From positions 1 to 64,000 of the forward strand of contig JAFKAC010000013.1 of assembly GCA_025766275.1 (NCBI GenBank): DNA of 64,000 nucleotides, given 5' to 3'. Positions 25,101-37,400 of this stretch are shown piece after piece (positions within the stretch are counted from its first letter, which is position 1; every line of letters begins with the position of its first letter). This stretch comes from Lactarius indigo (lineage: Eukaryota > Basidiomycota > Agaricomycetes > Russulales > Russulaceae). The position numbers were made by a program, and so were the translations under genes. A model generated the notes under the pieces. That model made no database searches. It was not told where the DNA came from and was given only the letters and a program-made list of their open reading frames with translations.

Positions 25101-25274
25101 GTCGAGATAGAGAGGCAAAGAAACTCAGACTTGATCGTGACAATCAACGCGACCGCGACGCGACTCTAACGTAATCAGCTTCCGGGCCAGTCCCGGGCCG
25201 GGCTTGGACTCCGAGTCGGACGCTTAGCGTCCGAGTCTGAGTCTGAGTCGTTGTTGCGAAAGGACGCGACGGTG
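25101..25274. promoter_or_regulatory. Bidirectional promoter of thymidylate synthase and desaturase
   Basis: This 174-bp spacer lies between divergent ATGs. It has three ACGCGA boxes (25147, 25158, 25264), close to the MCB core bound by MBF at S-phase genes such as yeast thymidylate synthase. It also has a near-palindrome CGGACGCTTAGCGTCCG at 25217-25233, which has CGG-N11-CCG spacing like a Gal4-type zinc-cluster site. Function is inferred. Confidence 0.45.
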
Positions 25275-26957
25275 ATGGCACCAGTCCCCGAATATCCCAG
25301 AGGATGTTGGTGAGTTTTCCCCGAGCTCATGGCTTTTCGTCGGATGCTAGAGTATTTCTACAGATTTCAGCCTGTTTGGTGGTGCTGAATGCCTTCCAAA
25401 GGGCAAACAGACCCCCACGTCGTTTCCTCGACGCACACGGTTATCTCCCGCACAGAACCCCCAGGATGTTTATGGCTTAAATCCACAGGACCCTTCTGAT
25501 TTTCTTTGGCTAATGACCGAAGAACCCCACCGTTCTAGACGCATGACTATTTTGAAAGCGCACCCTGAGGTCAGTCGGCCAATCCTAACTCTCGTCTCGA
25601 GTTTTGTTTCGCCATCCACCGTGTTCGTGAACTAGCTGAAACGGGTATTGGATTATTCCGGACCGGATTCTCTTCAGAGTGTTCCCTGATCTGCTGGAAC
25701 GGGGGTGCTTACCTCGACCAGTTTCAGTGTGACGCATTGTACTCCGGCTACAAAGTCCCCGTATTACCTTCTGAAGACTGATGTTTTCTGAGCGCCTTTC
25801 CAGGTCACCAAACTCATGGGCCATGAACCACTTACGAAATACGTCGTGCTTGCAGTCGTTCTTTTCCAATTTACCATTCGCGTTCCTACTCCGGCATACC
25901 CATCCGCTCTCTTGGAAATTTGTTGTCGTGGCGTATATCATCGGTGGCACCGTCAACCATAATTTATTTCTCGCAATTCATGAGATCACCCACAACTTGG
26001 CATTCAAGGGCGTAAAGCCTAACAAAGTGCTTGCGATCATAGCTAACCTACCCATTGGAGTCCCATATGCTATTTCGTTCAAGGTGAATGGACACTGTAT
26101 CATTCCAGATCGGCCATCTCACGCGTTCGATGTCAACAGGGATACCACTTGGAACATCACAAATACCTCGGGGAAGATGGAATCGACTGTCGATCTCCCC
26201 ACACGACTAGAACTAATCTGTCTGAACAACGTTCTCGGAAAGGTGTTTTTCTGGTGCGGGCAGCAGCTTTGTTACCCACTTTTATTATCTGACCGTTTTC
26301 CGACAGCACATTTCAGATCCTATTTTACTGCTCTCCGCCCGGGATTCGTACGCTCGCAAAGGCCGACCTATTGGCACTTCATCGGTATAGCCGTCCAGTT
26401 GTCCTTTGATTTTGCGATCGCCACCTTCGTTCCGGGTGGGAAAGCACATGTTGGTTTATTTCATCATGTCCAGCTTTTGGGCTGGCAGCTTGCACCCGCT
26501 GGCGGGTCATTTCATCGCCGAGCATTACGTGTGGGACAACCTGCAACAAGAAACGTACTCGTACTACGGCTGGCTGAACATCCTGGCTTACAACGCGAGT
26601 ACTGTCCGACTCGGTAGTCCGTAGCGCTAAACCGAGACACTTTAGGTCGGCTACCATAACGAACACCACGACTTTCCTTCCGTACCGTGGACACGGCTGC
26701 CAGCGCTCCGTGCTCTCGCGCCGGAGTTCTATGACGTCCTCCCCTCACATCCTTCGTGGCCAATGGTCGTCATCAATTTTATCAGGGACAGGAACGTAGG
26801 CATCTTTGCCCGTGCGAAGCGCCCTCCTCGTGCGGTAAAGACGGCACCACCGCCGGTTGAGTTGGATGGAGGATGCGCGGACGAGGGGGTCACCAGCGAC
26901 CGCGCGAACCCAGACGCAGGAGATGGACAATATAAGGCGGAGGAAGTGATTAACTAG
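25275..26957 (+). CDS. Sphingolipid delta-4 desaturase (DES family)
   Basis: Membrane di-iron enzyme that introduces the delta-4 double bond of sphingoid bases or ceramides in the ER. The N-terminal DES segment reads [14 protein letters not shown]. Histidine boxes: HEITH, then YHLEHH after the intron at about 26085-26140, and NEHHDF near the C-terminus. Hydrophobic spans surround [12 protein letters not shown] and [14 protein letters not shown] further intron lies at about 26246-26307; another follows LAYN and appears to use a GC donor (GCGAGT). Four extra bases break the frame: 25879 (ATT-C), 26188 (GAC-T), 26329 (TAC-T) and 26432 (GTT-C). The first exon ([10 protein letters not shown]) and its junction to [10 protein letters not shown] are not fully resolved. 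About 400 aa once these bases are discounted. Confidence 0.88.
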
Positions 26958-27108
26958 TGCTTGATGTACGGCCAATGATACCCAGTAGACGTGCGTATTG
27001 CGCGGCGGGAATAAGATGATTTGATTACCTGGGTTGGAACAAGGGCACGTGCTGGGGCAGGGCAAACGCGTCCACGCTAGAGCCGCACCCTTGCGATTCC
27101 CTACGACC

Positions 27109-28752
27109 ATGTTTGCGTCAAACTCGAGACCGCTCCCTCAGCGCACGCACAGTGTCAATGCTGTCAAGCACGCAAACTATTTCGGCCCCATTGACGAGGA
27201 ACTGCGTGACTGCAAGCGAGTGCAGCGCCAAGGCCAAGAAGAAGACCTACGTGAGGCCTTGGGCCGCATGATGGCCCGGGTAGAGGAGATGGTGAGATCC
27301 CATTCGGATCCTTCCTGCCTATCGCACTCGCGGACGTGCTGACCGTCTCCCAGTGCGCGACGCTCAAATCGTCCTACCAAACGAATGCGGATCTCGAGAC
27401 GCAGCTCAAGGTCGCCCAATCGAACCTCAAGCTCGAACAGGCGAACACGGAGATGCTCGAGGATGCGCTGAAGAGCAGCTCTCTTTCAAAGGACGTCGGA
27501 TGGCGCCGCTCGTCGCGCGAGGTCGCTTCTCTGCAGCAGGCCGTCTCGTCGCCCTCGCCACCCGTTTCGGCGACGATGCCGGCATCCTCTCCATCGCGCA
27601 CGAGCGTCGACGAGAACCAGCAAGGGGGCGCCCTCGAATCGCCCAACTCTGATCGTGCACCCTCGCCCGCACCTACGGCCACACAGAACGACACGCGCTT
27701 CTTCCGTTTCCGCTTCACGGGCAGTGGGCGATCGACGCCGACCCAGCCATTGGCGCATTCTCCGCCTAGCACGCCACGGCCAGTGCGTCCGTCGAGCACT
27801 ACGGTGGGCCATCTGACATCCGCGTCACTGCCGTCGCTCGTTCGCGCCCTCGTCGACGCTCGCCAGCGAGCTCGAGGATCTGCGAGGACAGCTCCTGGCG
27901 GAGAAACGCAAGTCGGAGAAGATCACGCACGAGAAGAAAGAGCTGGAGAGCGAGCTGGAGAGCCTGAGCCAGGCGCTGTTCGAGGAAGTCCGTGTTCTCT
28001 ATTGATTTCCCCTCGCGTCCTCTTCGGCTAATCCATACGGCAGGCGAACAAAATGGTGGCGGTAGGAACGCATCAAGCGCGCAGAGGCAGAGGACGAACT
28101 CAAGGACGTGCACGCCGAGAAAGCGGCACTCAAGGCAGCGCTCCGCCTCATCGAGGAGGACCGCAGTGCGCGTCGAGAAGCGCACATGCACACGCACACT
28201 CACACGCCCCACACGCCAACGGCACCGGCACCGGCGTTTCCCCTCCTACGCGCTCGCGCTCCTCCTCATGCGAAGCGAATCGTCTCTCCACGCGAGCACG
28301 ACTCTCCCCGCCCACCCTCTCCCCCACCACCAACCGCGCAGTCGCGCTCGCAATCTCCAGGCGGGATCCCGACAGCACAGACGTCCGGCGACGGCGACGC
28401 ACAAGAAGCACCTGCGTCGCCAGCGCCGCTGTACGTCCCGCCGCCACATCTCGAAGAAGAGGCGCCCGCATCGCGCACGGACTCCCCCATGCCCTTACCG
28501 CACCCGCACCGCGACCGGCTGTCGATCCAGCGCCCGGCCACCGCGCCCCCCGCGCCGCCCCCGCCGTCCGCTGCGGACGGGTACCCTAACACGCCGTGGG
28601 CGCGCGAGGGGCTGTTTGGGAGGAGGTATGAGGACGAAGACGAGGATGAGGGCGGCATGGTGGTGACGGAGATGGGCCTGCCGGTGCCGCAGATCGTCAC
28701 GTTTGGGTCGCCGTCTGAGGGGGAGATGCCCGTCCCATGGAGCAAATGGTGA
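27109..28752 (+). CDS. Sec2-type Rab guanine-nucleotide exchange factor
   Basis: Probable GEF for the exocytic Rab (Sec4/Rab8), acting on post-Golgi vesicles. Exons 27109-27291, 27354-27987 and 28044-28752. The coiled-coil Sec2p domain lies around the second intron: LASELEDLRGQLLAEKR, ELESELESLSQALFEE, then ANKMVA and RIKRAEAEDELKDV. An N-terminal coiled coil (NADLETQLKVAQSNLKLEQ) precedes a disordered S/P region, and the C-terminal third is proline-rich. An in-frame ATG at 27034 would lengthen the N-terminus. Two extra bases occur, 27843 (GTT-C) and 28065 (GTA-G). Without correction the first of them would remove the catalytic coil. Confidence 0.8.
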
Positions 28753-29254
28753 TTTTTGGGGGCAAAGAACTCTTTAGGTGGGCAACATGCAGGCATGAAC
28801 ATTGTACAGTATAGCAACCAGATTCCTGACCGCGCGCCTCGTATTCTTCTTCTATCGCACTGCTACATACCGACCACACTCACAATACACCCAACACAAT
28901 ATTAACAATACATTGATCACGGCCCATACCCATGTCTTTGGCTCGGTTCGTAACGGTTTCTTACTCGCTCGCTTCCCGAGTGGGTCCGAGTCCGAGTCCG
29001 AGCCCGAGTGTATGCTGCGCGGCGAGAATCGCACGGAAGTCGGTACCCCGGGGATCTCGTCAAGCGAGCGAAGCGAGTCGGTCGGTGCTACGTGTAAGAA
29101 AGCCGCAATCAATCGTCATTGTATGATAGGGCTGTTCGTGCCACCAATGACGACAGGGTGTACGGGGGGTCGTTCAAGAGCCTGAGAAGTCCATAAACGG
29201 CAAGGGGCGTAGCGTTCCGGCACCCTAAATCGGATCCACTGACTGACTGATCTG
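28753..29254. other. Intergenic region
   Basis: Terminator/promoter spacer between two co-oriented genes. A short GTCCGA triplication lies at 28983-29000. Nothing else recognised. Confidence 0.45.
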
Positions 29255-29902
29255 ATGGTCTCCAGTTCTGACGTCGTACTCTACGCCCTTCCCCTCGTCT
29301 TGCCTCTCGCCGTCCTACTCCAGCACCTCACAGACACAGACAACAAAGAGCCCGCACCTGCAAGCACCCGGGAAGAGAGAAGACTACCACGACCACTACC
29401 ACGGCCACCATCATGCAGCCCGAACGCACAGGACATACCCCCGCCCAAGGACGACCCGTACACACAGGAGGCCCTCAAGGACTTCGACGGCAGCGACCCC
29501 ACCAAGCCCGTCTACGTCGCTATCAAAGGTGCGCGCCCGCTGTTCCCCCTCGCGCCATGCTCCTTTATTTCACTGACATGTGCGCAGGTACGGTGTTCGA
29601 CGTCTCGCGGAAGCGCGAGACCTACGGGCCAGGCGGGTCGTACGCGCTGTTCGCGGGAAAGGACGCGTCGCGCGCGCTGGGGATGTCGAGTTTGAAAGCC
29701 CGAGGACGCAGGTGGCGGACTGGAGCACGCTCGAGGATAAGGACCGCAAGACGCTCGACGACTGGTTCTCCTTCTTTACGTGCGTTGCTGCTCTCTCTCT
29801 TCTCTCCACCCTTTTCGCCAATTTTATGTGTGGTTTTTAAGGAAACGGTATGCCGTCGTTGGCCGCGTCGTCGATCTACCAGCTGCTGTTGCGAACCGGT
29901 GA
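29255..29902 (+). CDS. Membrane-associated progesterone receptor (PGRMC/Dap1-like) heme protein
   Basis: Small membrane-anchored cytochrome-b5-like heme protein; family members support cytochrome P450s, for example in sterol synthesis. Exons 29255-29528, 29588-29779 and 29842-29902 join in phase. An N-terminal membrane anchor (VVLYALPLVLPLAVLLQHL) precedes a linker and the heme-binding fold: YVAIKGTVFDVSRKRETYG, GGSYALFAGKDASRALG, DWSTLEDKDRKTLDDWFSFF, then KRYAVVGRVV. Two extra bases, 29698 (AAA-G) and 29711 (GCA-G), bracket the short PEDA segment. Discounting them gives the expected MSSLKPEDAVADW order. About 175 aa. Confidence 0.88.
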
Positions 29903-31210
29903 TTGGGGGCGGCGCTTTGCTATCCAATATCTCTGGGGAGGTTTTATCCATGCAATATCAAATTGAATATCCTACATCTCTTCTCCCTGTAAGAGTTGGT
30001 GCTACTTTGCTTTACCCTCTATGGCCCTTGCGGTGTTGCTCTATTAGAATGATGTTTTGAATGCCTCGTCCTTGACGCGTGGGAACGAGCAGATGATGCT
30101 TTCGTCGTTCAATTATACGTGGCCAAGCGTTACCCAGGAGGATACAGCACATGAAAATCGTTGCGAACCCTTGTCTCACGTGGAAACTGGGCACTCCGGT
30201 GAGTCGATATGTACACGCACACACACACCAATGTGGTGAGTTCATCGAAAGATGAAGAGGCCAACGCAGGTGGAGGGCGCTAAATTGATAGAAACCACAG
30301 TCGCATTCGTCTAACGTTGACGGACGCACGCTAAGCCGTTTTTCGTTATCGTTTCGTGTTCTTTGAGAAATCTGGTGGCGAGATGGTGGCGGGGCCAAGC
30401 AATGAAGGACGAGAGTGAAGCGAAGAAGAGTGGAATCAAGTTTCCACCATTGCGCTCGAAGGACATCCAGACTCTAAACGGATGTCCCATGCACTTAGTG
30501 TCGACGTTTCACGCAAAATATGCAAAGCGCGGGTAAACATCGATGACAGTTAAGGAGATATATATTTCACAGAGGAAATTAGCTGGATAGCTGAAGTTCA
30601 CTGAACTTCTCGACATATCATTTACGTCAATAAAGCTTCCGAGGATAAACACCAGGAACGTTGTTGAAGAGGGACAAACGAAGCAGAGAAAGGAATGTCA
30701 CCACCGCCGTTTGATATAGAGAACGATAACTCCTCTCGAACTGGCGTAAGTTTTTATGCAACCGCGAACCAGTGCACGTCCAGCGCATCCTGTCCGACAA
30801 AGCGTTAATGTTCAGTGCAGCGTGTGCACATACGGCGCGTGGTGGTGAGTTGTCCCAGTCGAGGTCGGGGGGGGGGGGTCATTAGCGCGAGGAAGTGCGC
30901 GATTGAAGGTGGTCTCACTTGGTTACAATGATATATAGGCGAGGAACGCACGTACGCGGACACAACGCAGAACGTGAGCAGGACCCCGAGACAATGCTGC
31001 GCGCATAATGATAAACGCATCCTGCACTCGTTAGCCAGGGAATGACTCCAATCTCGCGCTCCTCGTCTTTGACGTCGAACGGTCAAAACTTGAACCCCCC
31101 TGCGACTCTGGACGAGGTCGACCACGTTCTTTCTCGCCGACACAATCTCTGCACGTTGGATCGCGCACGAGCCCTGCACCTAGCTCTCTGCGGGGATGAG
31201 TTGTAGTTGA
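29903..31210. other. Intergenic region
   Basis: No gene recognised in 1.3 kb. An 11-G run lies at about 30868-30878. A 124-codon minus-strand ORF at 30805-31179 has no recognisable motif. Confidence 0.45.
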
Positions 31211-32060
31211 TTATGCGTTCGGATTTCGATGGTTGTCCCAGGACGGTGGTTTCCTGTGCAATAATTTGGACTGGAGGTACGATGGGAAACCTGTTTCCCC
31301 GTTCGGGCGCAAGATCCCTTCCGTTTCAACATCCGATTCGACGCTCTCCATGTATTGAGCAGCCCCGCAGAGATGTAGGACTTTAGCGAATGCAGCGTGA
31401 ACCTTGAAGTAATCGGGGTTGGAGGGCCCAACAGACGATTCTTGCAGAGTTAGAAATTCAACATCGACGTCACCCACCGTCTCGGGACATACGTACTTTG
31501 TATTTATTGGGAGTATCCGGGAACTAATAAGTATTAGCCCCAAGCTCAACAGGAACGAGTCATCATGAAGCGACTGACCGCTTCCTTGTCTAGATAAAAT
31601 CGAAGTTGGTATGCTCCACCTTTGTCATATAGATGGCGTTTGTAGAAGAGTTGATATTCGATCTGATGAGAGTTTTGAAGTTGATTTGCGTCCAGGACTG
31701 GAGCATGTCCCAAGTCCGGACAGCGCTTGTCTGTCTACAGAGATGTGTGGGACGTGAGGACGAGAGGACATTACGCACGACCTGTGGGCTACCGATAACT
31801 TTATTTCGAAGTTGTTTAGCAAGAACAGAATGACGTGCGCAACCTCCATCGGGTGTTGTCCCACCATGTTAGGAATTTCTCCAACACGTCTTTCCGTTGA
31901 GAGCTTCCTTGCATGGGCAATGTCGAATATCTTCGTAATCGCACAACGATACCGTTCTCAAAGAGAAACCTATGATTCAATTTAGTTGACTAAATTAAGA
32001 AGACAAAGGCAAGATACTCACATTAAATCTGAGAACGCGCCGATCATTTCGAGAGGCGGT
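31211..32060 (-). pseudogene. HNH_2-type endonuclease-like gene, decayed copy
   Basis: Member of a family I associate with HNH (PF13391-like) proteins expanded in Rhizoctonia-type fungi. Recognisable pieces: RRVLRFN, ERYRCAITKIFD, MEVAHVILFLLNNF (the AH..PF core, here with LF), RTWDMLQSWTQINFKTLI, and NPDYFKVHAAFAKVLHLCG near the C-terminus. It is broken. A TGA stands at 31960-31958 where the other copy has CGA (VALRE vs VSL-stop). The frame is lost after NNFEIK and again after NFD, by losses of bases rather than the one-base additions seen elsewhere. A C-terminal block is shared with the copy at 55.1-55.9 kb. Confidence 0.6.
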
Positions 32061-32697
32061 CTCAATGTGCTGCACTATTGTGTCAATAGTGGAAGTTGGG
32101 CTCTGATTTTATAGCTTTGGACATTGCCAGCACTCGACCACCACGGGGTTAGTAGACTCAAAGAGAATGATAAACGAACGGACTAGGGAGAAATAGGTTG
32201 TCTAGCTGAGTTTTCGTAGCATTGACCACCCCATCTTTACCCTTTTGATGCACAACGTGGAGGGAAACCGACGTATCGTCGTTCCGAAGAGTGCGGCGCG
32301 TGCTGTAGCATGGCAGATAGGAGGTCGTCGAGGCTATCGGCTTCACGTACAGTAGTCTTACGGTGTTCCAGTCAATGATACCCCATAGTGCTTCGTCAGA
32401 AGAAAGTTCCTCCGTCAAGAGGTTATCGTTTTCTTAAATTTGGAAGTGAACGTCAGGACGGAGCAAATCGATTCGACAGGATCTGTACGTGGAAGAGACA
32501 CGATCGGCGCGAAGGCTGTGACGGGAAGAGGGGGGGGCTGCGAAAGAGCGAAGAAGGCAGAGCCTCGCACACGAGGGTGGTAGGAGCACGAGAATGTGGC
32601 TTGCCACAAGCAGCGTCAAGGAGAGGACTTTCTTTTTCGGTCATTACCAGCTACTGAGTTTAAAGCCAAGTCTGTCAAGGAGGTAGACAGACGATGC
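32061..32697. other. Spacer before the composite transposon
   Basis: No gene recognised. It ends at the TA target duplication (32698-32699). Confidence 0.45.
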
Positions 32698-32699
32698 TA

Positions 32700-32726
32700 T
32701 AGCCGTTTTCATAACACTTGGCCCCT
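32700..32726 (+). repeat. Left terminal inverted repeat
   Basis: TAGCCGTTTTCATAACACTT and the seven bases after it mirror 51024-51050, with one terminal mismatch. The outside base pair is TA. Confidence 0.9.
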
Positions 32727-33942
32727 GCCTTTTTTAGCAGACATACGGACATTCAAAACCCAAGAGCGGGGTTCGTAGTTAAGTCGACAAGGAAATTCAA
32801 GAGAAATTGGGTTGTCATGCAGAATCGGGGTTATGGGATAGGTATCACGGAAAAATTGGGTTATGGAATAGTTACCTGTGTTGCCATGCTCGGCCACTGT
32901 GTGCGACCTCCAACTCAAAGTCAGTGTGCCTCCACACTTTTCTATCACTTTTCTATCATCCTTCAATAATGGTCCGCCGGTACTCCAAGGACGCCAAGGA
33001 CTTGGCCTTATCGATGTCCCTTCAAGGACTGCGTGACTCAGAGATCCATGAAATGACTGGGATCAGTATACGGTCGCTCAAGAGGATCCGCCAAACACAT
33101 CGCCAGACTGGGGGCGTGCTTTCCCCACCACCAATCGACAATGGTCGGCCGCGCATTCTCACTGCAATTCAAGTAAAGGTATGTCTACAATCTATTGGTC
33201 ATGAACGTTGTCTCACTATCACAGTTCCTCCGCGACACTGTTGACCGCCAGGCCGACACATCACTCACGGAGCTGCAGGTGGAACTTCGGGAAGCGTTCG
33301 GGGTTGAGGTATCGCTTCCGACGATCCTACGTTCCCTTCAAAGGGAGGGTTACACAATGAAAACGGTACATTTTCATCTTTTGGCCCCTTGGGTTCTTAT
33401 GACGTTGGCAACAGATCACACGCTGTGCTCTTGAGCGTAACAAGCAGGACCGTGAAGAGTACATGAACCTCATCACTACCCATTTCCGCCCAGAACAGCT
33501 CGTTTTCGCCGATGAGAGCCACTTCAATCGGCTTACACTGAGGAGGCTGTATGCGTGGTCCCTTCGTGGTGAGCGCGCTGCCCGATATGAGTTCTTTCTT
33601 CGCGGAACCAAATATTCCATGCTGCCTGCCATCTCCCTGGACGGGATCTTACACCTCGAGGTCGTTGAGAACGCCATTACCGGGGACATTTTTCGCCAAT
33701 TTGTTGAAGGCCTCCTCCCGCACATGAACAAATGGCCGATGCCCAATTCGGTCCTCGTTATCGACAATGCCGCCATCCACAAGGTAGATGGAATTCGTGA
33801 ACTGGTCGAGGGACATGGCGCACGCCTTGTTTACCTCCCTGCGTATTCGCCTGACTTCAACCCGATCGAATTGGCATTTTCGTCCATCAAGGCGTGGCTG
33901 CGTGCAAACCGTGCCCGCGTAAATGGGGACCTTGAGACCGGC

Positions 33943-34450
33943 TGTTACGCTCCACCGGCGTCAGTCCGACTTGGACTTGTGAAAGGCGTAATTGACTTAG
34001 CGGAAGTTAGGCAAATAGGGACTACGCGTCAACCCAACGCAAGGTGAACAGGGGCACACTGGCACACACTGCACCGGAATGTAAAGAAGGCGATTCCTTG
34101 GTGAATCGAGATAGGAACACACTCTGGCCAAAGCCTGAGGCAGATGAGAGACAGGTCAAATGGTGGATTGAAGAAGACCAAGATGGGGACTCTTGGTCTT
34201 CTGAATCGACTACTTATACAGATACGCGCGGGCTTTAAAGCGCCGCTAGAATAATAGGTAACCAATAGCGTAACTAGCTCGAACCCTAGTACCGCTATCC
34301 TAGGAATGAGTCATACATGAGTCACAATCACATGCGAATCTCTATGCTGACTGATACAACGTAAGAGTCCATGACTAATATCAATGCCGGACCGTAGTCA
34401 TAACCGGTCATGAGTCGTATACACTGAGTCATCAAGTCCGTACCATAACA
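33943..34450 (-). repeat. Gypsy-1 3' LTR
   Basis: 508 bp, identical to 41243-41750 except at 33993, 34013, 34039, 34076 and 34445. All five differences are transitions within CpG dinucleotides. Confidence 0.95.
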
Positions 34451-34465
34451 TCACCCCCTTTTCAG
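34451..34465 (-). other. Gypsy-1 polypurine tract
   Basis: Element-sense GAAAAGGGGGTGA directly precedes the 3' LTR, the expected plus-strand primer position. Confidence 0.75.
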
Positions 34466-34482
34466 GAGTGAGGCCCACCTCA

Positions 34483-37400
34483 CTAGTCCGCTACCGATTC
34501 CTGCCTCATCCGTTCCGCTTCATCTTCCATCCTTGCCAATATGTCAGCGCGCTCCAAACGATAGAGACTGTCCTTTTTATCCTGAGCCGCCATCTCCTTC
34601 TCCATTTGCAGTTGCCGAATCCTCTTCTCCAGTTGGTCTTCGGCAAAGGCGAACTGTCGGAACCGACGCAGTTCTTGAGTGAGGGTGACATCCCCAATGC
34701 GCATGAGCAACAGGTCTGTGGGGTGTCGGTCGCGGAGCATGAAATACTCTTCGTGTGGGATGAACGCGCGATTGTTTTTGGGGAGGTGAGGAGTGGCGTA
34801 GAGGGGTTTTCCATAAAGGAAGCCCGACCCCGGAGCTAATCCGAGTACGAAGGGGTCTCCTCCTCGGATAACCTGTACGTGGGATGCTTGTACAGTCGGT
34901 CCGTTGGGGAGTTTGATCGGGAACGGAATGTGATCGGGTCCTCGATTGACCCGGAACCCTTCAGGGACGACGGCCCTGGTTGCGGGGTCTCGTTCGCCCA
35001 TTGGTGTATAACGAGCCGCTTGTGCCATGGCGACTCGTCCCCTGTGTAAAGGCCCCCCCGCTGCGTCGACGAGGTAGGGAGTGGCGGCTGGATCTTCAGC
35101 GTAGAATTCATGGTTAAGGAATGCGTGCCTGATGGGGTAATGGTCTCTAAGCTCGTCTTCATCCTCATCTTCGTCCAGTACTCCTTCCGTTCCTTCATCA
35201 TTCGGCGTTGGCAGGCGGCGATATGCAGTTGCTCCTGCTGCCACCGTGCCGCCGTCTCTTTCCATTCTTGCTCGTACTTCTTCATGGCGTTGGGTGGTTG
35301 TACCGCGTGGGACAGCTGCTTGAAGCCGAAAGAGTTCATCCTCCGTGAGAAAGACTTCGGGTTCACCGGTGTCGGGATTTGTGAGGGCGTACATTGGCGG
35401 AGGTGTTGGCTGAGTTGTTGTTGGATCGTCGTCGAGAGTTCCCTGTAGGGGCAAAGGGAATCGTTGCAGTGTCTGGTACAGTTCTTCACTAGTGATAGGG
35501 CCGTCTTCCTCATGCTGCATGGCGGTACTGCTTCCAGTCGCAGCTCCATTGGCTGCGGCGTTGTGGGAGGAGTCGGGGTTGACAAGCGTGGCGGAGGAGT
35601 CGTTGACAAGGGTAGAGAGGAGTGCGAGCTGGTCATTGTGTCGAGTAGAGGACATGGAGTGAATGGGAGATGGGGACTTATCACGACAGAAGGCTACTCT
35701 TATATGCGTTTCTCTGTCGGGGTTGGAATGTTTGAAGTCCCGGACGGCTTCATCGGCAAATACGTCATCCTTGTCTATCCACTGATTGTCTGAATCCAGA
35801 TAGCCCTTCCATTTGACTAAATATTGGAGTCGACGTCTTCTGCCGAACCGCCGAGAGTCTAGAATCTTCTTGACTTCGTATTCTTCTTCGTTATCGACCA
35901 AATCAGGTGGTGGGCGCTGATAGTTTGGTCCGTGCGTGGGTGTTTCGCGATAAGGTGTGAGAAGATCTATGTGGAACACATCGTGGATGCTCCACTGCGT
36001 GGGAAGTTCGAGTCGATAGTTGACAGGGGACATCACCTGGATGACCTTAAATGGTCCATGTCGTTTAGCCGCTAGTTTTGCGGTTGGTTGATGGGTACGT
36101 AAGTGGCGTCCTTCTAGCCACATGAGGTCTCCTTCTTTGAATTTGGGCGTATCTTTGTGTTTAATCCATGACTTTTGCGCCCGGAGCATGCAGGAGAAAG
36201 CGCGCTGTCGTGCCTGCTTAAATTGGTCTAGTCTTAACGACACTTGTGGGATAGGGGAAGGCCTATCGGTCCAATCAGCGCGAGGATTGAACCCGGATAA
36301 GAGAAAGAAGGGGGACTCCCGTGTGGTTTCATTGGGCCAATTGTTATGCGTGAATTCCGCCATAGGTAGATAGCGGACCCAGTCGTCTTGCCGCTCATTT
36401 ACCCAGAAACGGAGATATTGTTCCAGCCATTGATTCGTTCGTTCCGATTGGCCGTCGGTTCTGGGGTGATAAGCGGTTGAGATATTTTGGCTGATGCCAA
36501 GGATTTTACATATCTCTTGCATAAACTTGGACGCGAAGCGGGGATCTCGGTCACTGATAACGCGCGAGGGGAGTCCGAATCGTGGGAAGACATGAGAAAC
36601 GTACAGGGCAGCCGTCCCTTCGGCGGTTATCTCTTCGTTACAGGGGATGAAGACCGCAGCTTTGGTACAATCGTGATCTGTTACTGTGAGAATAGAGTCG
36701 TAACCGCGAGAGATGGGGAGTTTGGTAATAAAGTCCACTGCAATAGTCTCGAACGGCAGGGCTTCTGGTTTGGGATAGATAGGTTGTATGGGCGCTCGGA
36801 TTGGTCGAAGGTTGACTTTGTGTCGCTGACATTCTGCACAACCTTTGACATAGTCTGTAACGTTGTTCTTCATCTGTGGCCACCAGTAATGTCGTTCGGT
36901 AAGTTGGAGAGTACGTTTGATACCAGGGTGGCCATAGACAGGGGAGTCGTGATGAGCGGCAATAATCGTACATTTGTCGTGGATACCGCCGGTGACTACT
37001 CGGCGTCCGTCCTTGTACCACGTCCCTTCTATGTCTTTTAGCTTGTGAGCATCAACCCAGGGCTTCAACTTGGCTATGTCTTGTTCGTAAATGGGATGTT
37101 CCGGCGTCATTTCCACGGGCAGGATCTCGGGTCTCCAGTGAGTGTGTCGCGGTTCTTCTAATGTAGTAGCGCGTGCGAAAACACTCTCTGGTAGCACCGT
37201 GATACCTTCATTGTCATTGTCTCCTTGATCATAGTCTGGTCTTCGAGATAATGCGTCGGCGCGTCCATTGGAAGTGCCTTTGATGTGGTGAATCTCAAAG
37301 TCGTATTCTGAGAGTTCAAGTACTTCCCTGGCTATCCGCCTGCTAATCTTCTGTGGCGATCTCCAGTATTGTAGGTTGAGATGATCGGAGAATACTTTGA

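Noticed and set aside
24122..26957. Thymidylate synthase and desaturase as pseudogenes
   Set aside because: All breaks are single added bases of one kind; catalytic motifs are intact and no nonsense codon or deletion was seen. Decay would mix deletions, stops and missense changes, as in the HNH copies.
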